Positions 45,850 through 58,752 of a stretch of DNA of 64,000 nucleotides are shown here, piece after piece. Each line of letters begins with the position of its first letter. The stretch's first letter is position 1. The notes beneath the pieces are model-generated. The model saw only the letters and a list, made by a program, of their open reading frames with translations, did not search any database and was not told where the DNA came from. Position numbers and translations under genes: made by a program. The stretch is from Spirometra erinaceieuropaei (Eukaryota > Platyhelminthes > Cestoda > Diphyllobothriidea > Diphyllobothriidae): assembly GCA_902702965.1 (NCBI GenBank), contig CACRXP010000312.1, positions 516,773 to 580,772 of the forward strand. Direction: 5' to 3'.

Positions 45850-46125
45850 TAATATTTACGGGCACACATGGGCGTGGCAACTGCGCGGCAACTGTACACC
45901 TCAACACCTGGCCAGTCGAGCCATAATGCACACGGGAGCTGCCATCTGGGATAGGCATGTAGCGGTCTAACAACTACATCCTATAAGTCCTGCAGCACTT
46001 GGGCCATTTACCACCCTTATCTAACTCTGCCTCTGATAATGGAGTTGACTGAGCATACGAAATGTCGGACTAATAAAGCTGTTGTTGCTGCGATCGTGTC
46101 TCCTTCTTTGCGACTACCTCCTGGA
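45850..46125 (+). mobile_element. PLE-2-type 3' end fragment
   Basis: Parallel to 47510-47655: ACATCCTATAAGTCCTGCAG, CCCTTATCTAACTCTGCC, CTCTGATAATGGAG, then CTAATAAAGCTGTTG and GCGATCGTGTCTCCTTCTT. It carries no coding part. The hammerhead-like boxes are altered (CUGAUAA). Confidence 0.55.
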
Positions 46126-46555
46126 ACCCGCTTCTTCGTTTCAATTACCATAAAACCTGTTGACGGGGTGCACTCATGTCTGAAACGGAGAGTGAAACTG
46201 TGAAGTCAGCTGTCCTTTTATGGGCTTATAGAAACTGGTTAAATTATTTCATGTGCAAATGTGCACTGCATTATCCAAATGGTGTAAGGTTAAGTATTTT
46301 GGGCGGCATTGCCGAGGAAGGTTTTGTTTCATTGCAGCTTGGGCGCTTCTGACTGCGCGCGTGCACCAGTTGTTTGACGGTTGTTGGACGTGGAACCGCT
46401 CGTAGGGAAATGTGATGTACCTTGCCCTGGCGAGTAGTTGAAAACAGACCTCAGACACCTGAAAGACAACTGTCTGATACGGCACTCGGCCAGACACAGA
46501 ACGAGACGGTGACTGCCAATAAAAGCGAAGAGACGAGTCCGAGGAAGCAGTCTTA
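46126..46555. other. No recognised feature
   Basis: Nothing recognised. Confidence 0.3.
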
Positions 46556-46925
46556 AAGAAGAAGACACGACCGCCGGGACAAGAGCTTTACTAGCCTGAA
46601 GTTTCGGATTCCTGCTCGAATCCATCATCAGAGACATAAGCAGATAAGGGTAGTTCATGCACATGCGGCTGCAGTATTTATAGGATGCAGTAGCCATGCT
46701 ACCGCATGCGTGTGAATATTCACGGCTCCCTCCCCTTCATCAGGGATCGTTGCACGTGGCGTAATGGCCGATATTCGCGTCGTTAATTGCTGCAATTTCA
46801 TCACGTGCGTTGGATGCTCGTGTGATGATTGCTCGAACATCTGACGCGCTGACCCGGGTGTTGGGAAGTGTTCACCAGTGCTCTCACCGGGTGGCCAATT
46901 ACTCCGCCTAGACGAAGTCTCACCA
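46556..46925 (-). mobile_element. PLE-2 inverted 3' arm
   Basis: Inverted, highly similar copy of 47279-47651. It ends outward at AAGAAGAAGAC. Together with the right arm it makes a large palindrome around the GIY-YIG segment. Confidence 0.75.
46602..46631 (-). ncRNA. Hammerhead-like hairpin, PLE-2 left arm
   Basis: CUGAUGA, U, GGAUUC-GAGCAG-GAAUCC, GAAA: same as 47576-47605 on the other strand. Confidence 0.4.
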
Positions 46926-46948
46926 CGCCCGATGGTTGCCTCCGGCGT

Positions 46949-47272
46949 CAGGTGATGAAACCGAAAGACCCACTGCCACGGCGAGAAACGTCTGGAGTCG
47001 TTTGTCGGATCTGGTGCAGTTGCAGACAAAGCAACTACGTCGGAGAAACCGGAAGACAACTCCGAACGCGAATGGCCGAACACGCTACTGCGGTGCGGAG
47101 AAATGACGTTAGCTATCAAGTTGCGGCTCATTCGACGGGTTCCGGTCACACATTCAAATTTGAAGAGACTGAAATCTCCCTAAGAGGTGACAGCAGCGTG
47201 AGCCGGGAGCTGTTGGAGTCATGGTTTACTGGCCCCCAGTCTATTATCAAGTGCAATGATCTTTCCATTTAA
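46949..47272 (+). pseudogene. PLE-2 GIY-YIG endonuclease domain, 5'-truncated
   Basis: The plus-strand frame encodes GVVCRIWCSC (first strand, the usual GIY/VIY position, with a C-x-C pair), NYVGETGRQL (YIG strand and arginine), RTRMAEHATAV (R-x-x-EH), HSTGSGHTFKFEETEI (histidine box and acidic strand) and RELLESWFTGPQ (catalytic glutamate helix), ending at a natural stop, TAA 47270-47272. This part of the frame is open. RT motifs are absent: the 5' side runs directly into the inverted 3' arm at 46925. The family is distinct from PLE-1 and from PLE-3. Confidence 0.8.
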
Positions 47273-47278
47273 TACACC

Positions 47279-47651
47279 GTGCTGAGACTTCGTCTAGGCG
47301 GAGTAATTGGCCACGTGGAGAGCGCACTGGTGAACACTCTTCCAAACACTCAGGTCAGCGCGTGAGATGGCAGAGCAATCATCACGCCAACATCCAACGC
47401 ACGTGATTAAATTGCAGCAATTAACGACGCGAATATCGGCCATCACGCCACGTGCAACGATCCCTGATGAAGGGGAGGGAGCCGTGAATATTCATAGGTA
47501 TACGGTAGCATGGCGACTGCATCCTATAAATACTGCAGCCGCATGTGCATGAATCACCCGTATCTGCTTATGTCTCTGATGATGGATTCGAGCAGGAATC
47601 CGAAACTTCAGGCTAGTAAAGCTCTTGTCCCGGCGATCGTGTCTTCTTCTT
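47279..47651 (+). mobile_element. PLE-2 3' region
   Basis: It follows the endonuclease stop. It contains GATCCCTGATGAAGGGGAGG, CATCCTATAAATACTGCAG and the hammerhead-like hairpin, and ends in a CTTCTTCTT tract. Confidence 0.7.
47576..47605 (+). ncRNA. Hammerhead-like hairpin in PLE-2 3' region
   Basis: CUGAUGA (47576-47582), U, a perfect six-pair GGAUUC/GAAUCC stem with GAGCAG loop, then GAAA (47602-47605). The core boxes fit a hammerhead apart from the extra U. No good stem I was found by eye. Confidence 0.4.
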
Positions 47652-49989
47652 CGAAACGGTGACTGTCGATTGTTAGGCAAAAGATAGAAGAAATATTCAT
47701 AAACGGTGCATTTGCAGGTTGGGTAGCGTGTCAGTCGTGAAAGGGAATGGTTTAAACGTGGTTAGACTGAAGACGCCGCCTACGCAGAACTGAAGGTCAG
47801 TCAGAAGCCAGCGTGCTCGCTTGAGAGACCATGTCAGCGTGTGCACACGACAAGGTCCTTTCCGATAAACTATGCTAGGCCAGGAGAATACTGCGCTTTA
47901 GTTGGTCTACGGTTGTCGGGGCACGGGACGTAGAGTCAAAAATCTTTAACTTTCATCGACAGAAATGCGTTATTATGTTTAGTACATGATGATACATTGC
48001 GAGTAATAGCTTCAGCGAAGTTGGAGGCGATTTTAAACGATAGTACGTTTGGACGACTGCTTGTGAGGTTTGTTTGAGTCAAGGTGTTGGCGACCGCGTC
48101 TTCTGATCCGTGAACACAGGAAAAGCATCAAAATAAGGTAGGGTGAGAAATCAATGTAAGCCGCGCCTGGCAGTCGATTCTTGATTGCACCGACGACGGC
48201 GAACTGTTGCGACCACTAGCCCAGATGCGCCCGTGTTCGAGTCTTCAGGGCATCTGGGTGACAAAGTGTACTAAGCAGTCGGATGCCAGCATCCGCGTTG
48301 CTTGACTGCCAGGTTCTTCATCTTCCACAAATTGTGCCTCTGTCATTTCTGATTTAGGAAACTTATCGTAGTAGACCTTCGTACCTTGACGGACACTTTT
48401 GAAAAGTATGCTAATTTTAACTTTGTTTTGGCTATTTGGATGATTGTGTTGAGTTTCGCCGACTCAATACGATTCGTCGAGACAAAAAGTGCGCTTTTGT
48501 CTAACTTTTATTTGGCCCATTTCAATAGTGAAGGGAGTGGATCCAACTTTTAAGCTAAAGTTTATGTGAACGTCACAAATGGGGATCTATGATCTGCGGA
48601 ACAACAAAGAAAAGCGTAATCAAACAAGAACCAATATCTGTCAAACATTTGTAAGCAAATATTACTGATTATTTTAAACCGCATTCAGCTACAAGTAAGC
48701 CAGCCAGCCGTACGTTTTTCAAACACTCAGTTAAGAACGAAGTTGGGAATTTAAGACCAGCAATCACAATGTCTTGCTGCGAAAAAGGGGGATCGGTCGC
48801 TAATCAGTACATCACAGGTTAATCCACATTCCGTCTCCTTTTTATACTCGACTTTCCTGCGCTCGCCCGACAGTTGCGAGGTTGCACTCAGAGCTCAGAG
48901 AACTCCGGTCCGGCTTTATGATTTTAGAAATCATTGAACCCTTATGAAATTAATATATATGTACTGACTTCTGCGATTTATATCTTGCGAAGAACTAGTG
49001 TTGGATGCATAAGTGGGGACCTCCTGTCTATTGATGTGATCGGAACCAGAACTTCACGGACTGTGAACGACCAGACAATTTCCAGTTACGAAGTCTGTGA
49101 GACAGATTAAAGCAGACAACCGTTATTTAAGCAACGCGCATATTCTGGTTTGGAAGGAGATGGAAGGAGAAATGTCGTGTGTCTATGCGTCAGCGAATTT
49201 CGAGCTTCAAGTGGGAACAAATCCGCGAGGGGCAGGTTGCTGGCCAGAATCACATCCGCAGCCGCGCGCAGGGTTGGGAGCATGCCAGTCGCTGTGATCC
49301 GCACGGCGAGGTGGCATCCTCCACCACATTTCCGCGTGACCCGAGCCACCATTGAACCGATGGGCACAAAGTCCGCTGTTTTGCTTGAAAACGCAATTTC
49401 GCGTTAAATAGGAAAAAAATTAATTCGGGAGTCGGAAAGTAACTACAAAAGTGTGCCTGTTGGACGCCTAAACAAATTTCACACGGTTGTACCATGTAGT
49501 TAAACTTACGGTAGGTGGTGCTTCTCAAAAAGAACATTTCGGTTAGAAAGAATAACGTAGGTAGGGTGTAGTGCAAAAAGCATTTAGCAAAATCGTTGAA
49601 TACTGTCGTTAATTAAGAGTGTCCGCTTATGAATGCGCTTATTTCTCATTGCCTGTAAGATTAAGGCCATTAAGTCTGATTGCTTAACTCGTATCAGCTG
49701 CTTCCGTTAATTTTCGGTATTATTGGAAATTTAAACATATTTTTTTAGTATATGTCCTTATTAGTATGTACTTCTTTAAGAATTTTGAAGCAAGTTGCGT
49801 TATCCGTTGACCCTCCACTCAATGTCACGGGGGAATCTGTTCTAAAAATTCTTAATTATGCGAGTTCTAGAAATTGCTGTATAACTATTAAACGTTCATC
49901 ATGTCTGACTAGCAATTCTCATTTAAGCGCACATATAACCACCCATTTAAATTGTAAAGTATTGGGACTGCATGCAGCAGTCGCTTCAT
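47652..49989. other. No firm feature; possible MITE debris at the right edge
   Basis: Mostly unrecognised. About 49690-49760 (TTCGGTATTATTGGAAATTT, AACATATTTTTTT) resembles a worn family M arm cut by PLE-3. Opposed frames near 49097-49407 are unassigned. Confidence 0.3.
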
Positions 49990-51670
49990 AATATGAAAGA
50001 ACATGCAAATGTTTTTAAATAAAAGGAGAAGGCCTCGTAAATATGAAAAATATAACTATAATACAAAGCCAACACAATTTGTCTCCCAGAAGGATTCAAA
50101 AGCCATGAGGGAACTGAGGAGAGATTACAAAATCATCAGTCTGCCTCCTAATAAGAAACGATCAACCGTCATAAAGAATCGAGAGAACTGTAATGAAAAA
50201 GAAAAGACCCTTCTTGATGGTGCAGAATTTTACAGACCGGTATGGAGCTCACAAGCCAACGCAATGGCAGATATGCTGAACAAACTGCTAAGAGAATATA
50301 AGCGCAGAAATATGGTCACGGATAATGGATGGCAACAAATAGGACAACTGACATCGCTTGAGCAAATTTAAATGGTCTGTCAAAAATCCATAAAGCAAGT
50401 GTCTCACTGCGTCCAATCACTGCCCCACAATGCAGCCCCACATATAATTTGGCAAAGAGGATGTACTCAAAACTGAAGTTCCTCCAAGGCAATTCGACTG
50501 CATAAGTTTCATCAGCCTCTCAATTCCGCATAGAACTATGAGGTCGGAGGATTCAGTCGGAGGAAATCATGGTTTCCTTCGATGTGAAGTCGTTAGTTAC
50601 CACCATTCTACCTAAACTGTCCCGCGAGGTTTTGCGCAAGACACTTTGGGAGGTGGGCGACGAGACTCAGAATGCACTCAAAAATGAACACCTCATGATG
50701 CCGTTTGAATTCTGCCAAGAAACTTTTTGCTTTTGTTGGAGAGACTTTTGAACAAATAAAAGGAACTCCAGTGAGCTTATCGATCTCCGCTTTAGTGGCA
50801 GAACTGGTCCTACAGGTGTTAGAAAAGATTGCTTTCCCCCAACATGAACCGGTTTTTTGGCGCCGTTACGTAGACGACATGTCTGTCATCTTAAAGAAGA
50901 ACATTCTGCAACATTTCCACAGCTTGCTCAACGCAGACTCCCCTGATATAAAATCCACGAAAGAAAGTAGAACAGAAACATCAGTTTCCCTTCCTGGATG
51001 TGCTTCTCAGACGAAACTTTAACGGTGAACTTGATACGACGGTTTATAGGAAGGCTTCTTAAGTTCCACAGCAAGTATCTAGTGGCTCAAAAACGACGCT
51101 GTGTGAGAACGCTCTTCAAACGGATCCAAACTCATTGCAGCGAACCGCAGAACAGAGCGCGTGAGGCCCACTATCTCAGCCACCAGAGTTTGCAAAATGG
51201 TTATCCGAAGACACGCATAAGTCACTGCCTACGAGGTCGCCCCCAGAGGGCCCAAACATCTAAACAACCAACGATATGGCATTCACTGCCATATATCAAC
51301 ATGTCAGAATCAACTGAGCCTTTTGCTACAGCTAGCTGTTGTTGTTGCACACCTCCCCAAAGCCACCATATGCAGTAAAGTCATGAAAAATAAAGATCGA
51401 TTAGAGCTTGAGGGGCTATCTGGATGAGTGCGTAAAATCCCGTGTCAAAATTGTCCTTGTAACTACACACTGCACACTGGACACATGATCGGATCGCGCA
51501 TTCTCAAACATAAACTGTGTGACGAGGCAACGCTTTATAACATGTGGTCGCCCAAATCTACGAAATGAGTCACGAATTTAACTTTGCAGCCACCAAAATA
51601 GTCGCCCTCACCAGAATTAAAACAGGCCGAGAATTTATTGAAGCCTGGGGCTCAGATGAGAATTTAGTCA
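49990..51670 (+). pseudogene. Penelope-like element RT + GIY-YIG, PLE-3 (decayed, nearly full)
   Basis: Plus-strand pieces in order, in changing frames: an N-terminal segment with RELRRDYKIISLPPNKK (the usual ADKG region altered) and VIKNRENCNEK; GLSKIHKASVSLRPI and SPTYNLAKRM near 50370-50460; MVSFDVKSLVTTI (RT motif A) near 50569; GTPVSLSISALVAELVLQ (B) near 50765; RRYVDDMSVIL (C, catalytic YVDD) near 50868; a thumb region VRTLFKRIQTHC; IPCQNCPCNY and R-I-L-KHKLC (worn GIY-YIG) near 51435-51520; EFNFAATKIVAL and GREFIEAW (glutamate helix) near 51575-51640. Many stops and shifts. Divergence suggests it is much older than PLE-1. Confidence 0.8.
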
Positions 51671-51900
51671 ATTGATTTATCAATCCGGAGCCGACGAAGA
51701 CAGCACTATGTGGTCACTCCTAGTCTTGTGCCGTCGGTCGGTGATTGACGTACACACCCTATAACTGTCGTTTGTTCTGTTACCGCTACTCTCTCTGAAG
51801 ATGGACTCCTGCACGAGTTCGGAAGCTCAGAACAATAGAGAAAATGTTCCGGTGCTAGATCCGCCCTTCTTCTTCTTCTTCTTCACTTACACTGGCAACT
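51671..51900 (+). mobile_element. PLE-3 3' region with hammerhead-like hairpin
   Basis: It contains CUGAAGA at 51795-51801, then GGACUC/GAGUUC around a CUGCAC loop and GGAA in place of GAAA (51821-51824). It ends in (CTT)n at about 51870-51890. A related fragment lies at 27436-27520. Confidence 0.55.
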
Positions 51901-54900
51901 GATTTCGAATTTGAGTAATCAGTCAGAATTGATATTTAAAGTAGTTGAATGCTGAATTGGTAACGAACAGGCTAAAGTTATGTCTTTAAAAGCATAACCT
52001 TTCCCGTAGCTGGGATTACTGCCAACTTTTAAGTCTTTTGCATATAAAAACCGGAAAAAAGCTCACAAGCCCTCTAAATCCACCGACTTTGTTTTTGGCA
52101 AGCGAGCCTATATATTCATATTCATGTCTCAGTATGGTATAACGTAACGCGCGGTAATCCAGGAAGAAATCAATGTGCCGGCTACAGGACCTGACATCTG
52201 ATAGCTGTTTGTTGAGTCTGAGGCTTTCAAAACATGGCTTACTCCAGGCTTTAACAATTCCTTACACATACGCTGGCTGGTTTCAACAGTTTAAGCTGCG
52301 AAATAAGACTTGTTGTCCATTGTGAATAACACTACATATCGTTTGTGTCGGCGAATCAGAAATAGCACCTGGTTTAGCCGACGTAGTTTTGGATTCCTAT
52401 CCTTGCAAGGTGCATTGTAAACATGGAACGAACGTTGCAAAAACGGCACGAGTCTACAGGTTGCATCACATGACGCTGAAATGTAGCACTGTGCTTTCCC
52501 TAAGGAGTTGCAGAGGTCAGGCGACTGTTAAAAATACTGTTTTAACTCAAGACATGATGTTCCACGCCCCAGCCTACGCTTTTTCGATCGTTATCTGTTT
52601 TCCTCTCCTAAAGATGTCGTTGCAAAAACTCAATTTTGCTAAGAAAGAGCCCTTTAATTTTTGCTGGCTCAATAAGCCTTAAATTTTAGCCCCGGTTTTT
52701 AAGCCTCCAGGGCAAAAGAACCATAGATTAGGAAAGAAAGGTAAGGCAGAATAAGTCGCCTTAGCATATCTCCTGTTTATTGGTAATAATTTCGGTTTAT
52801 GTGCACAGATCAGTTGACTTCAGATTATTTGAGGGAAATGTAGGTTTTGAACCACTGAACTCCCCGTTTCTTACAAGGAAGCGAATTATATTAGAAATTT
52901 GAAAATGGAAATAGTAAACAGCTTTAAGTATCATAATAACGGCCGAAACCCACCCGATGTGTAGGTCAAAGGCAAAACAAAAAGATTTGTTACCATTGTA
53001 TAACAAAGACTAGGCTAGGGAAATTTAATTTCGTCTAGAATTTGCAGATATTTTCAAATATTTATGCAATTGAGGCAGAATCGAGATATAAACCTGATTT
53101 GTACAAAAGGAGTCGCCAAATGTGCGTCTGCTTTTCGAGAACATAGCGTTTGACCCATAAAACAAGATACATTACTACTGAAGATGGTAAACTTTCCAGA
53201 TGGAAGCAGCCACTTAAGTACAAGCAGAACGGTTTGCTTAAATGCGTGGCTGAACGCTATTAACAAAATTATACTAATGACGCAGCATTTAAAAATTATT
53301 CAGACGAAATGCATCATATCTACAAAAGTAACGTCATTTTGGTAGTTGGTTAAATTAACAGGGTAGCAAATTGCTCGGCTTTAGAAGTTCAGAGGGCTCA
53401 TAATGTTGACGCAATATTGCCCAGAAGAGCGCCATTTTTGTCAGAAAAACTCACTCGATGTCGAAGAACGCAGTGCGGCAAGCCCATGTGTTTTGCAAAT
53501 TAATGCACGAAAGAGTAGGGCACTGGAGGGTGGCAGAAGGGGGTGAGTGGAGGATTTCTAATACATGCATGTCGTTGTTTTAACACACTTACATTTAGTC
53601 TAAAGTTTCGAGAAGTCAAGTTAAGTCAGTATTCTAAGATGCCAACGAGTTAAATTTACAGCCCCTCTGTAAGGCTTGCGAGCAGCGCGTGTTTTCGGGC
53701 TTGTTGCGGTTTATTTTGCAGGTTCTCCAGCACTGTTTAACTGCAGTCGGTGCACATATGAATTATTTTTTCACATGCCAAGTGGCGAAGTAAGTCAAAG
53801 AAGACCGCAGGTACCTGTCCATGCGGCAATTGCACATAAAGTTCTGTGCAGCTATCTGGCTTGGACTTTGACTGCGACCTCCCCGAAAATTTGTATTCAG
53901 TCCAGACAGAAAGATAATGGAGTTCATTTATTATTCAGGGTCCATTGCTCCCTGTGGATTTGTTTTGGGTAGAAGTTAAGATAGTATCCTGCGGTATATG
54001 TTACATACATGGATAAGTGGGAAAATAAATCAAAAAGATCATCAATACACTTATATCGTAGTACATATAACCCAGGTGTATACCAATGCAATGCCTAACA
54101 TTAAGCCGGCCTTTCGGCGTACGCAGATACTGCGCAGATTCATATATTCCCATATTATCTGTATACGATGCTCTTTAAATTATTCCGAAATTCCCGTCTG
54201 TACGCAGCATCTCTTATGGAATTTATAACGAGGGGGTCAGTGGCCTGTAAGCAGTACAAGGCAATAAACATGAAAGCCGAAAGAGCAATAAAGGCGCATT
54301 TGGTCGACTCTTTTCATGTGCAATGAAGCGCATTAGGTTGCTTGTTAGGCCAAATGTAGCGTTATCCTATACAACAACGCCAGGGAATTTGAGGTGGGCA
54401 GTCGTTGAAGACTCGTTTTTATGGTTGCGCGGGCTTTACGAGGACAGCATCTATGCCCGAGATTTTGATTTGGCTGAAATGCTGGTGTAGAAGGGAAGTG
54501 TTTGATGATAGGTATGCGCATATATAGACTGGAACTATTTTAACACCCTTAGAAACGAAATAAACTTCACTGATGCAATTCTTAAAACTGGTTCCTCAGC
54601 ACGTCGTCAGACACATTTGTTAACTTTAAACCATGCCTAGCAAAAATACTGCTTACATTTATACCAATCGATCGCCAACGTAATCATTTAACCGGATCGG
54701 CATTGCACATATCCATCTCCATGTTTGCCTTAAAGATTCTGCAATAGATGCACTGGACCAACATAGGGGTCTTATCGGATTTCAGCAAACGTGGTTGGAA
54801 TGCACAATATAACAAATTCCAACATTTCATGAGTGCGCTGCCAGGCCCTGCTGCTGGCAGAACTCGTGCTCACTGGCACTCCTGTGCTTCCCCCGCCCAT

Positions 54901-54944
54901 TTCTGTTATTGGTTAGAATCCTGGTCATTCTCTGTGTAGAAAAG
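51901..54944. other. No recognised feature
   Basis: About 3 kb with no recognised family. The frames at 52389-52682 and 53676-53972 (97-98 residues) carry no known domain. Confidence 0.4.
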
Positions 54945-55100
54945 GGGTGCGTTGTGGAGCGTCAAGGTGCGGGCTCGACCGTGTCGTCCACCTGCGCCTT
55001 CCGCTGCCTTTGATTTTCTTGACTCTGTCCCGATACCGGGCCCAGGTGGGGGAGAGGAGTGTGCGGTAGGTGCAGGGCAAGTCCATTTTCACTATATATA
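54945..55100 (-). repeat. Dispersed GC-rich repeat, family F
   Basis: The minus strand shows CACCTACCGCACACTCCTC, GACAGAGTCAAGAAAATC and GGCGCAGGTGGACGAC, as in 61785-61890. Confidence 0.55.
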
Positions 55101-55460
55101 CTAATTCGAACGCCAGCCACAGTGTCTGGTTTAAATTTTCATGGAGCACAAGGTGAACATCCTCAGAAATGACGGTCGAACTATCGTCTCGTAGGCATTG
55201 GCTAACGATGATGACACAGCATTCCTTCTGGAATAATATTTTAGGACGGTTTTTCGTCTGCGTTTGAGAAATCCGTCCATAGGAACTGTTTGCTTTTAGT
55301 TCGACTTTGTAAGCAGCCAATAAATCTTTGATGCCGGCAGATGAATGACTATTCACAAAAATGAAGAGGATCTCAGATTGCATAGCTTTCGGATAAATTG
55401 ACGCTTGCATTATTTCATTCGAGTTTCGGAATATGCATTTATATATATGTATATATAAAC
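55101..55460. other. No recognised feature
   Basis: The minus-strand frame 54925-55473 (182 residues) spans repeat F and this stretch. No domain was recognised and it is probably fortuitous. Confidence 0.3.
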
Positions 55461-56320
55461 CGTAGATGCGCAAACTCGTGAAACGTAAAAATTTCTAAAA
55501 CAGCCATCTACAAAAATTCCGTAAACATTATTAACTATGTAGGATAATTTTTTTCATTAATTTTTGATATCTGAATAAATTCATTTTTTTCTTAGATGAA
55601 TGCGCAAAGATATTCATTCGTACAGTAAGCTGGTTTATCATCACGTCTCCTTTATATTTTATTCTCAAAAATTGTACTATTCATTTCAAAAGGCGTTTTC
55701 AATTCCCAAATAATTTTGAACCCGTCCTGCCGTTTCAATGTCATTCAGACTTTCTAAACTATACACTCTATATCTTCCCTGTGATGAAAATCATAAATTT
55801 ACAGACGTTATTGAGAGAAGACTGTATAAGTTTCATAAAAATCAGCAGTAGATGTGAGCTCTAATGTAAACGTTACAAGATACATGAGTAAAGACAAACA
55901 CACGATGTTACTTGAACAGACGTTTCGCGAATCTAAAAAGCTTAAAATAGAAAACTGTTTGAAACCTTGATTACACCCCTCGCACAAACATAATATTGGG
56001 TTAAGGCACAATTTTCTATCAGCTTAAAAGGAATGAATACTTTTATGCATGTTTTCTTTGAAATTAGTTTGCATTTGTAAGAGTATCGAATACCGATGAA
56101 AAAATTCACATTCCATCAGTAGATATTTATTACAGAGTGTGGCTCTTGTTAGCGACCGGAAAAAAGTTCGCTCATAAGTCGGAATCATGAAATAACTGAA
56201 TTACCATGGAATTCTGCTGGACAGTGATTAAAGTTACAAAACTTATTAAGCACTACTTTCGAGCCGAAAACGTATTTCGGAATTAAGGTTGACATTTCAT
56301 GAGTTAGCCCATCTACTGTA
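55461..56320. mobile_element. Family M foldback MITE, old copy
   Basis: The right end GAGTTAGCCCATCTACTG is followed by TA. The centre CCAAATAATTTTGAACCCG and arm blocks match the family. The left end near 55461 is eroded. Confidence 0.55.
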
Positions 56321-58735
56321 AATATAACATGAATTATCAGTCAACACTAAAATAAACTACCTCACTCATCGTCCCCGAAAAAGACGAAGAACATAAAGTG
56401 ACAATTACTTGGACTCCACTGGCTTTGTGCTGACGTCTCGAAAACGTCCTAGTTTCCATTATCAAGCTGGTGGGACGTCAGTTCCAGAATTGTTCTGTCG
56501 GGCTGCGTGCTTCGTATATTAATCGTGCTTGACGAATGAACTTTGACCAGCCTTCTGTCTGGGGATTGACCTCGGCCTCTCAGTAGTCGGCCGCTGGCGC
56601 GCTCACGTGCCCTCTGTTCGCTACTCGGCTGTGATTTTGGTTGCAAGTTGCGTGTGCCAGTGGGCCTTCGCCGCTTACCCTGATGGGCGGATCAGCGGCT
56701 GCCGAATGTGGGAATCACGTCCAGCTGTTTGGGCGCTTGCCTAGGGGAAAGTGCTAGCCACGTTTATCGTAAATGACAAATATCTGGCATCTTCTACAGA
56801 AGTTAAGCCAAATACCATTTTTTTGCGTGGAAAGCGCGCAGCATGTAGTTTGGAACCCACAGGTAACAATATTCTGGGAAAACATATGTTTTGCAATAAA
56901 GTACAAAAAAGAATGCTTTTTGTTATGTTTTGTTTATAATGTATTTAGGCATGTATCTTAAAAATATTTTGCAACTGTTCCTGTTTTGGGATGTGGTATG
57001 GTTTTTGGGAGAGAGGATATCTGTTCTGACTCAAATATTTATTGCCAATTTGAACCTGACAACAAAAGACATCCAGGACACTTTACTCTACCTCCTGCAT
57101 ACAATAATTCCTAAAATACTTACACTGATTATTCTCCAGAGCTCACACTCCAGAAGCTGTAGAAAGAACTCGGTAGGATTCACCTAGAGCCGAATCCTTC
57201 GCAGCTGTCTCATGCAGCAGCAGAAACATTGGCAAAAAAGTATCCTGAGTATGGTATTACCATCTCTGAGATATATATGAGCATCGACAATAAATGACAG
57301 AGATTACTACCAATTATGTGATCTTTTTGATCAGTGTAACGTGTGCATTAGCAAGGAAAGCTTGTGGGTTCAAAAGTTGGCACTCCAAGATGACCGAAGT
57401 ATTTTTAAATTGCCCTTCATGGTAATTAGTATGATGACCCTGTCTAAGCGATCTCCTTGAATTGAGAACACATTCCGGAATTGCAATCAATATTTTCTGA
57501 TATGGCGTATCCATTATTTGTGCATTCGCGCAAAACTGTGGTTAGCGAGCAACATTTTGTGACTGAAGTTGCTATGACCAATCTCCGCGCTTTCCCCTTG
57601 GCCAGCCGTAATACGGGAACTTTGATTACAATTCCAGCAACGGCAGTATTTCTTACATATTCGTCTAAGGCGATTGACTAACAGTGTGTTTCTTTATAGT
57701 TTCAGAGCCAATTCGCCAAAGGAGTTAGTCGCTTTCGTCTCAGATGTCCTCATATTTGTTTGCCCAAACCGCGTCTTGCCGACAAATAAGGTCTTTTGGG
57801 TAAGAATCTTCCATTCTTCCATATAACCTAATGCAGACATTTGTCATTTTTATGAATCCGACCCCATCGTCGCAATTATCAGCGTGAGTCGTTGAGTTAG
57901 CTACTGTTGGTAGGGTAATGGGTTACTTAGTCCATTTATCTATGCAGGAATAATTATTTTATTGGATACTTAAACGTCAAAATGCAATTTTCTTAGAGCG
58001 ACTGATTTTGAAAAAAATTGATTAAACTGTCTGCAGATACTACTGAATTGAGACAAGGAGGGTTGGGTGCGGGTGTAGGTACACGAATACTGCTGCTAAT
58101 CTTGTAGCAGATGTAAAAGGTAGCCTATTATGGGTAAAACGTTTAAAGAACCTGCGGCTTACCCATTACCGGCGGGACCACAGGGTACCACAGGACGAGA
58201 GTGCCATATAGCGCCTGTTGTCTTGCCCAAAATTGTCCCTAAGACAATCCCTGACCTTAACACTAGACCTCTTAACCCCAACTTCCTTAAAACTTGTCAC
58301 AACACATTCTTTATTGCGGAGAGTGCTTGTAACCTAGCTCGACCAAAAGGAGCAGATAGTCAAATAATGCCTACATGAATGGGATGCAATAGTATTCACA
58401 GCACCGCAACACTGTAACAAATATATCAACCCTTGCCGGCTCTCTTATTTCGAACAAAATTACCAGTCATACAACCGGTTCTTTTGGAGTCGCTCGTTAA
58501 GCATTTACAGATAGATTACCTCCAGTAGTAGCCCAAAACTGCGGGCTTCTAAAAAAGAAGTGCTTACCTGAAATTATACGATAGTTTGCATTGGCCATTT
58601 AAATGTCAGCAGCAGTCTTTGTTTGCAGACATATCAACAACATATTGCGTCGGCGGAAAAGCATTTCAATAATTAGCCCAGGATTCATTTATTTGCTACA
58701 AAGGACAACATTAAGATACTCGAGCTCACAATCGA
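56321..58735. other. No recognised gene; weak telomere-like patch
   Basis: About 58240-58295 has CTGACCTTAACACTAGACC and CTTAACCCCAACTTCC, faintly telomere-like. Otherwise nothing. Confidence 0.3.
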
Positions 58736-58752
58736 CAATATATATATATATA
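58736..58752. repeat. (TA)n run
   Basis: TA microsatellite with no recognised element on either side. Confidence 0.75.

Noticed and set aside
49097..49407. Opposed open frames as a coding exon
   Set aside because: Similar length on both strands and no domain; explained by locally higher GC.
54925..55473. 182-residue minus-strand open frame as a gene
   Set aside because: Its N-terminal part lies in unassigned AT-rich DNA and its C-terminal part in repeat F; no domain or splice context was recognised.
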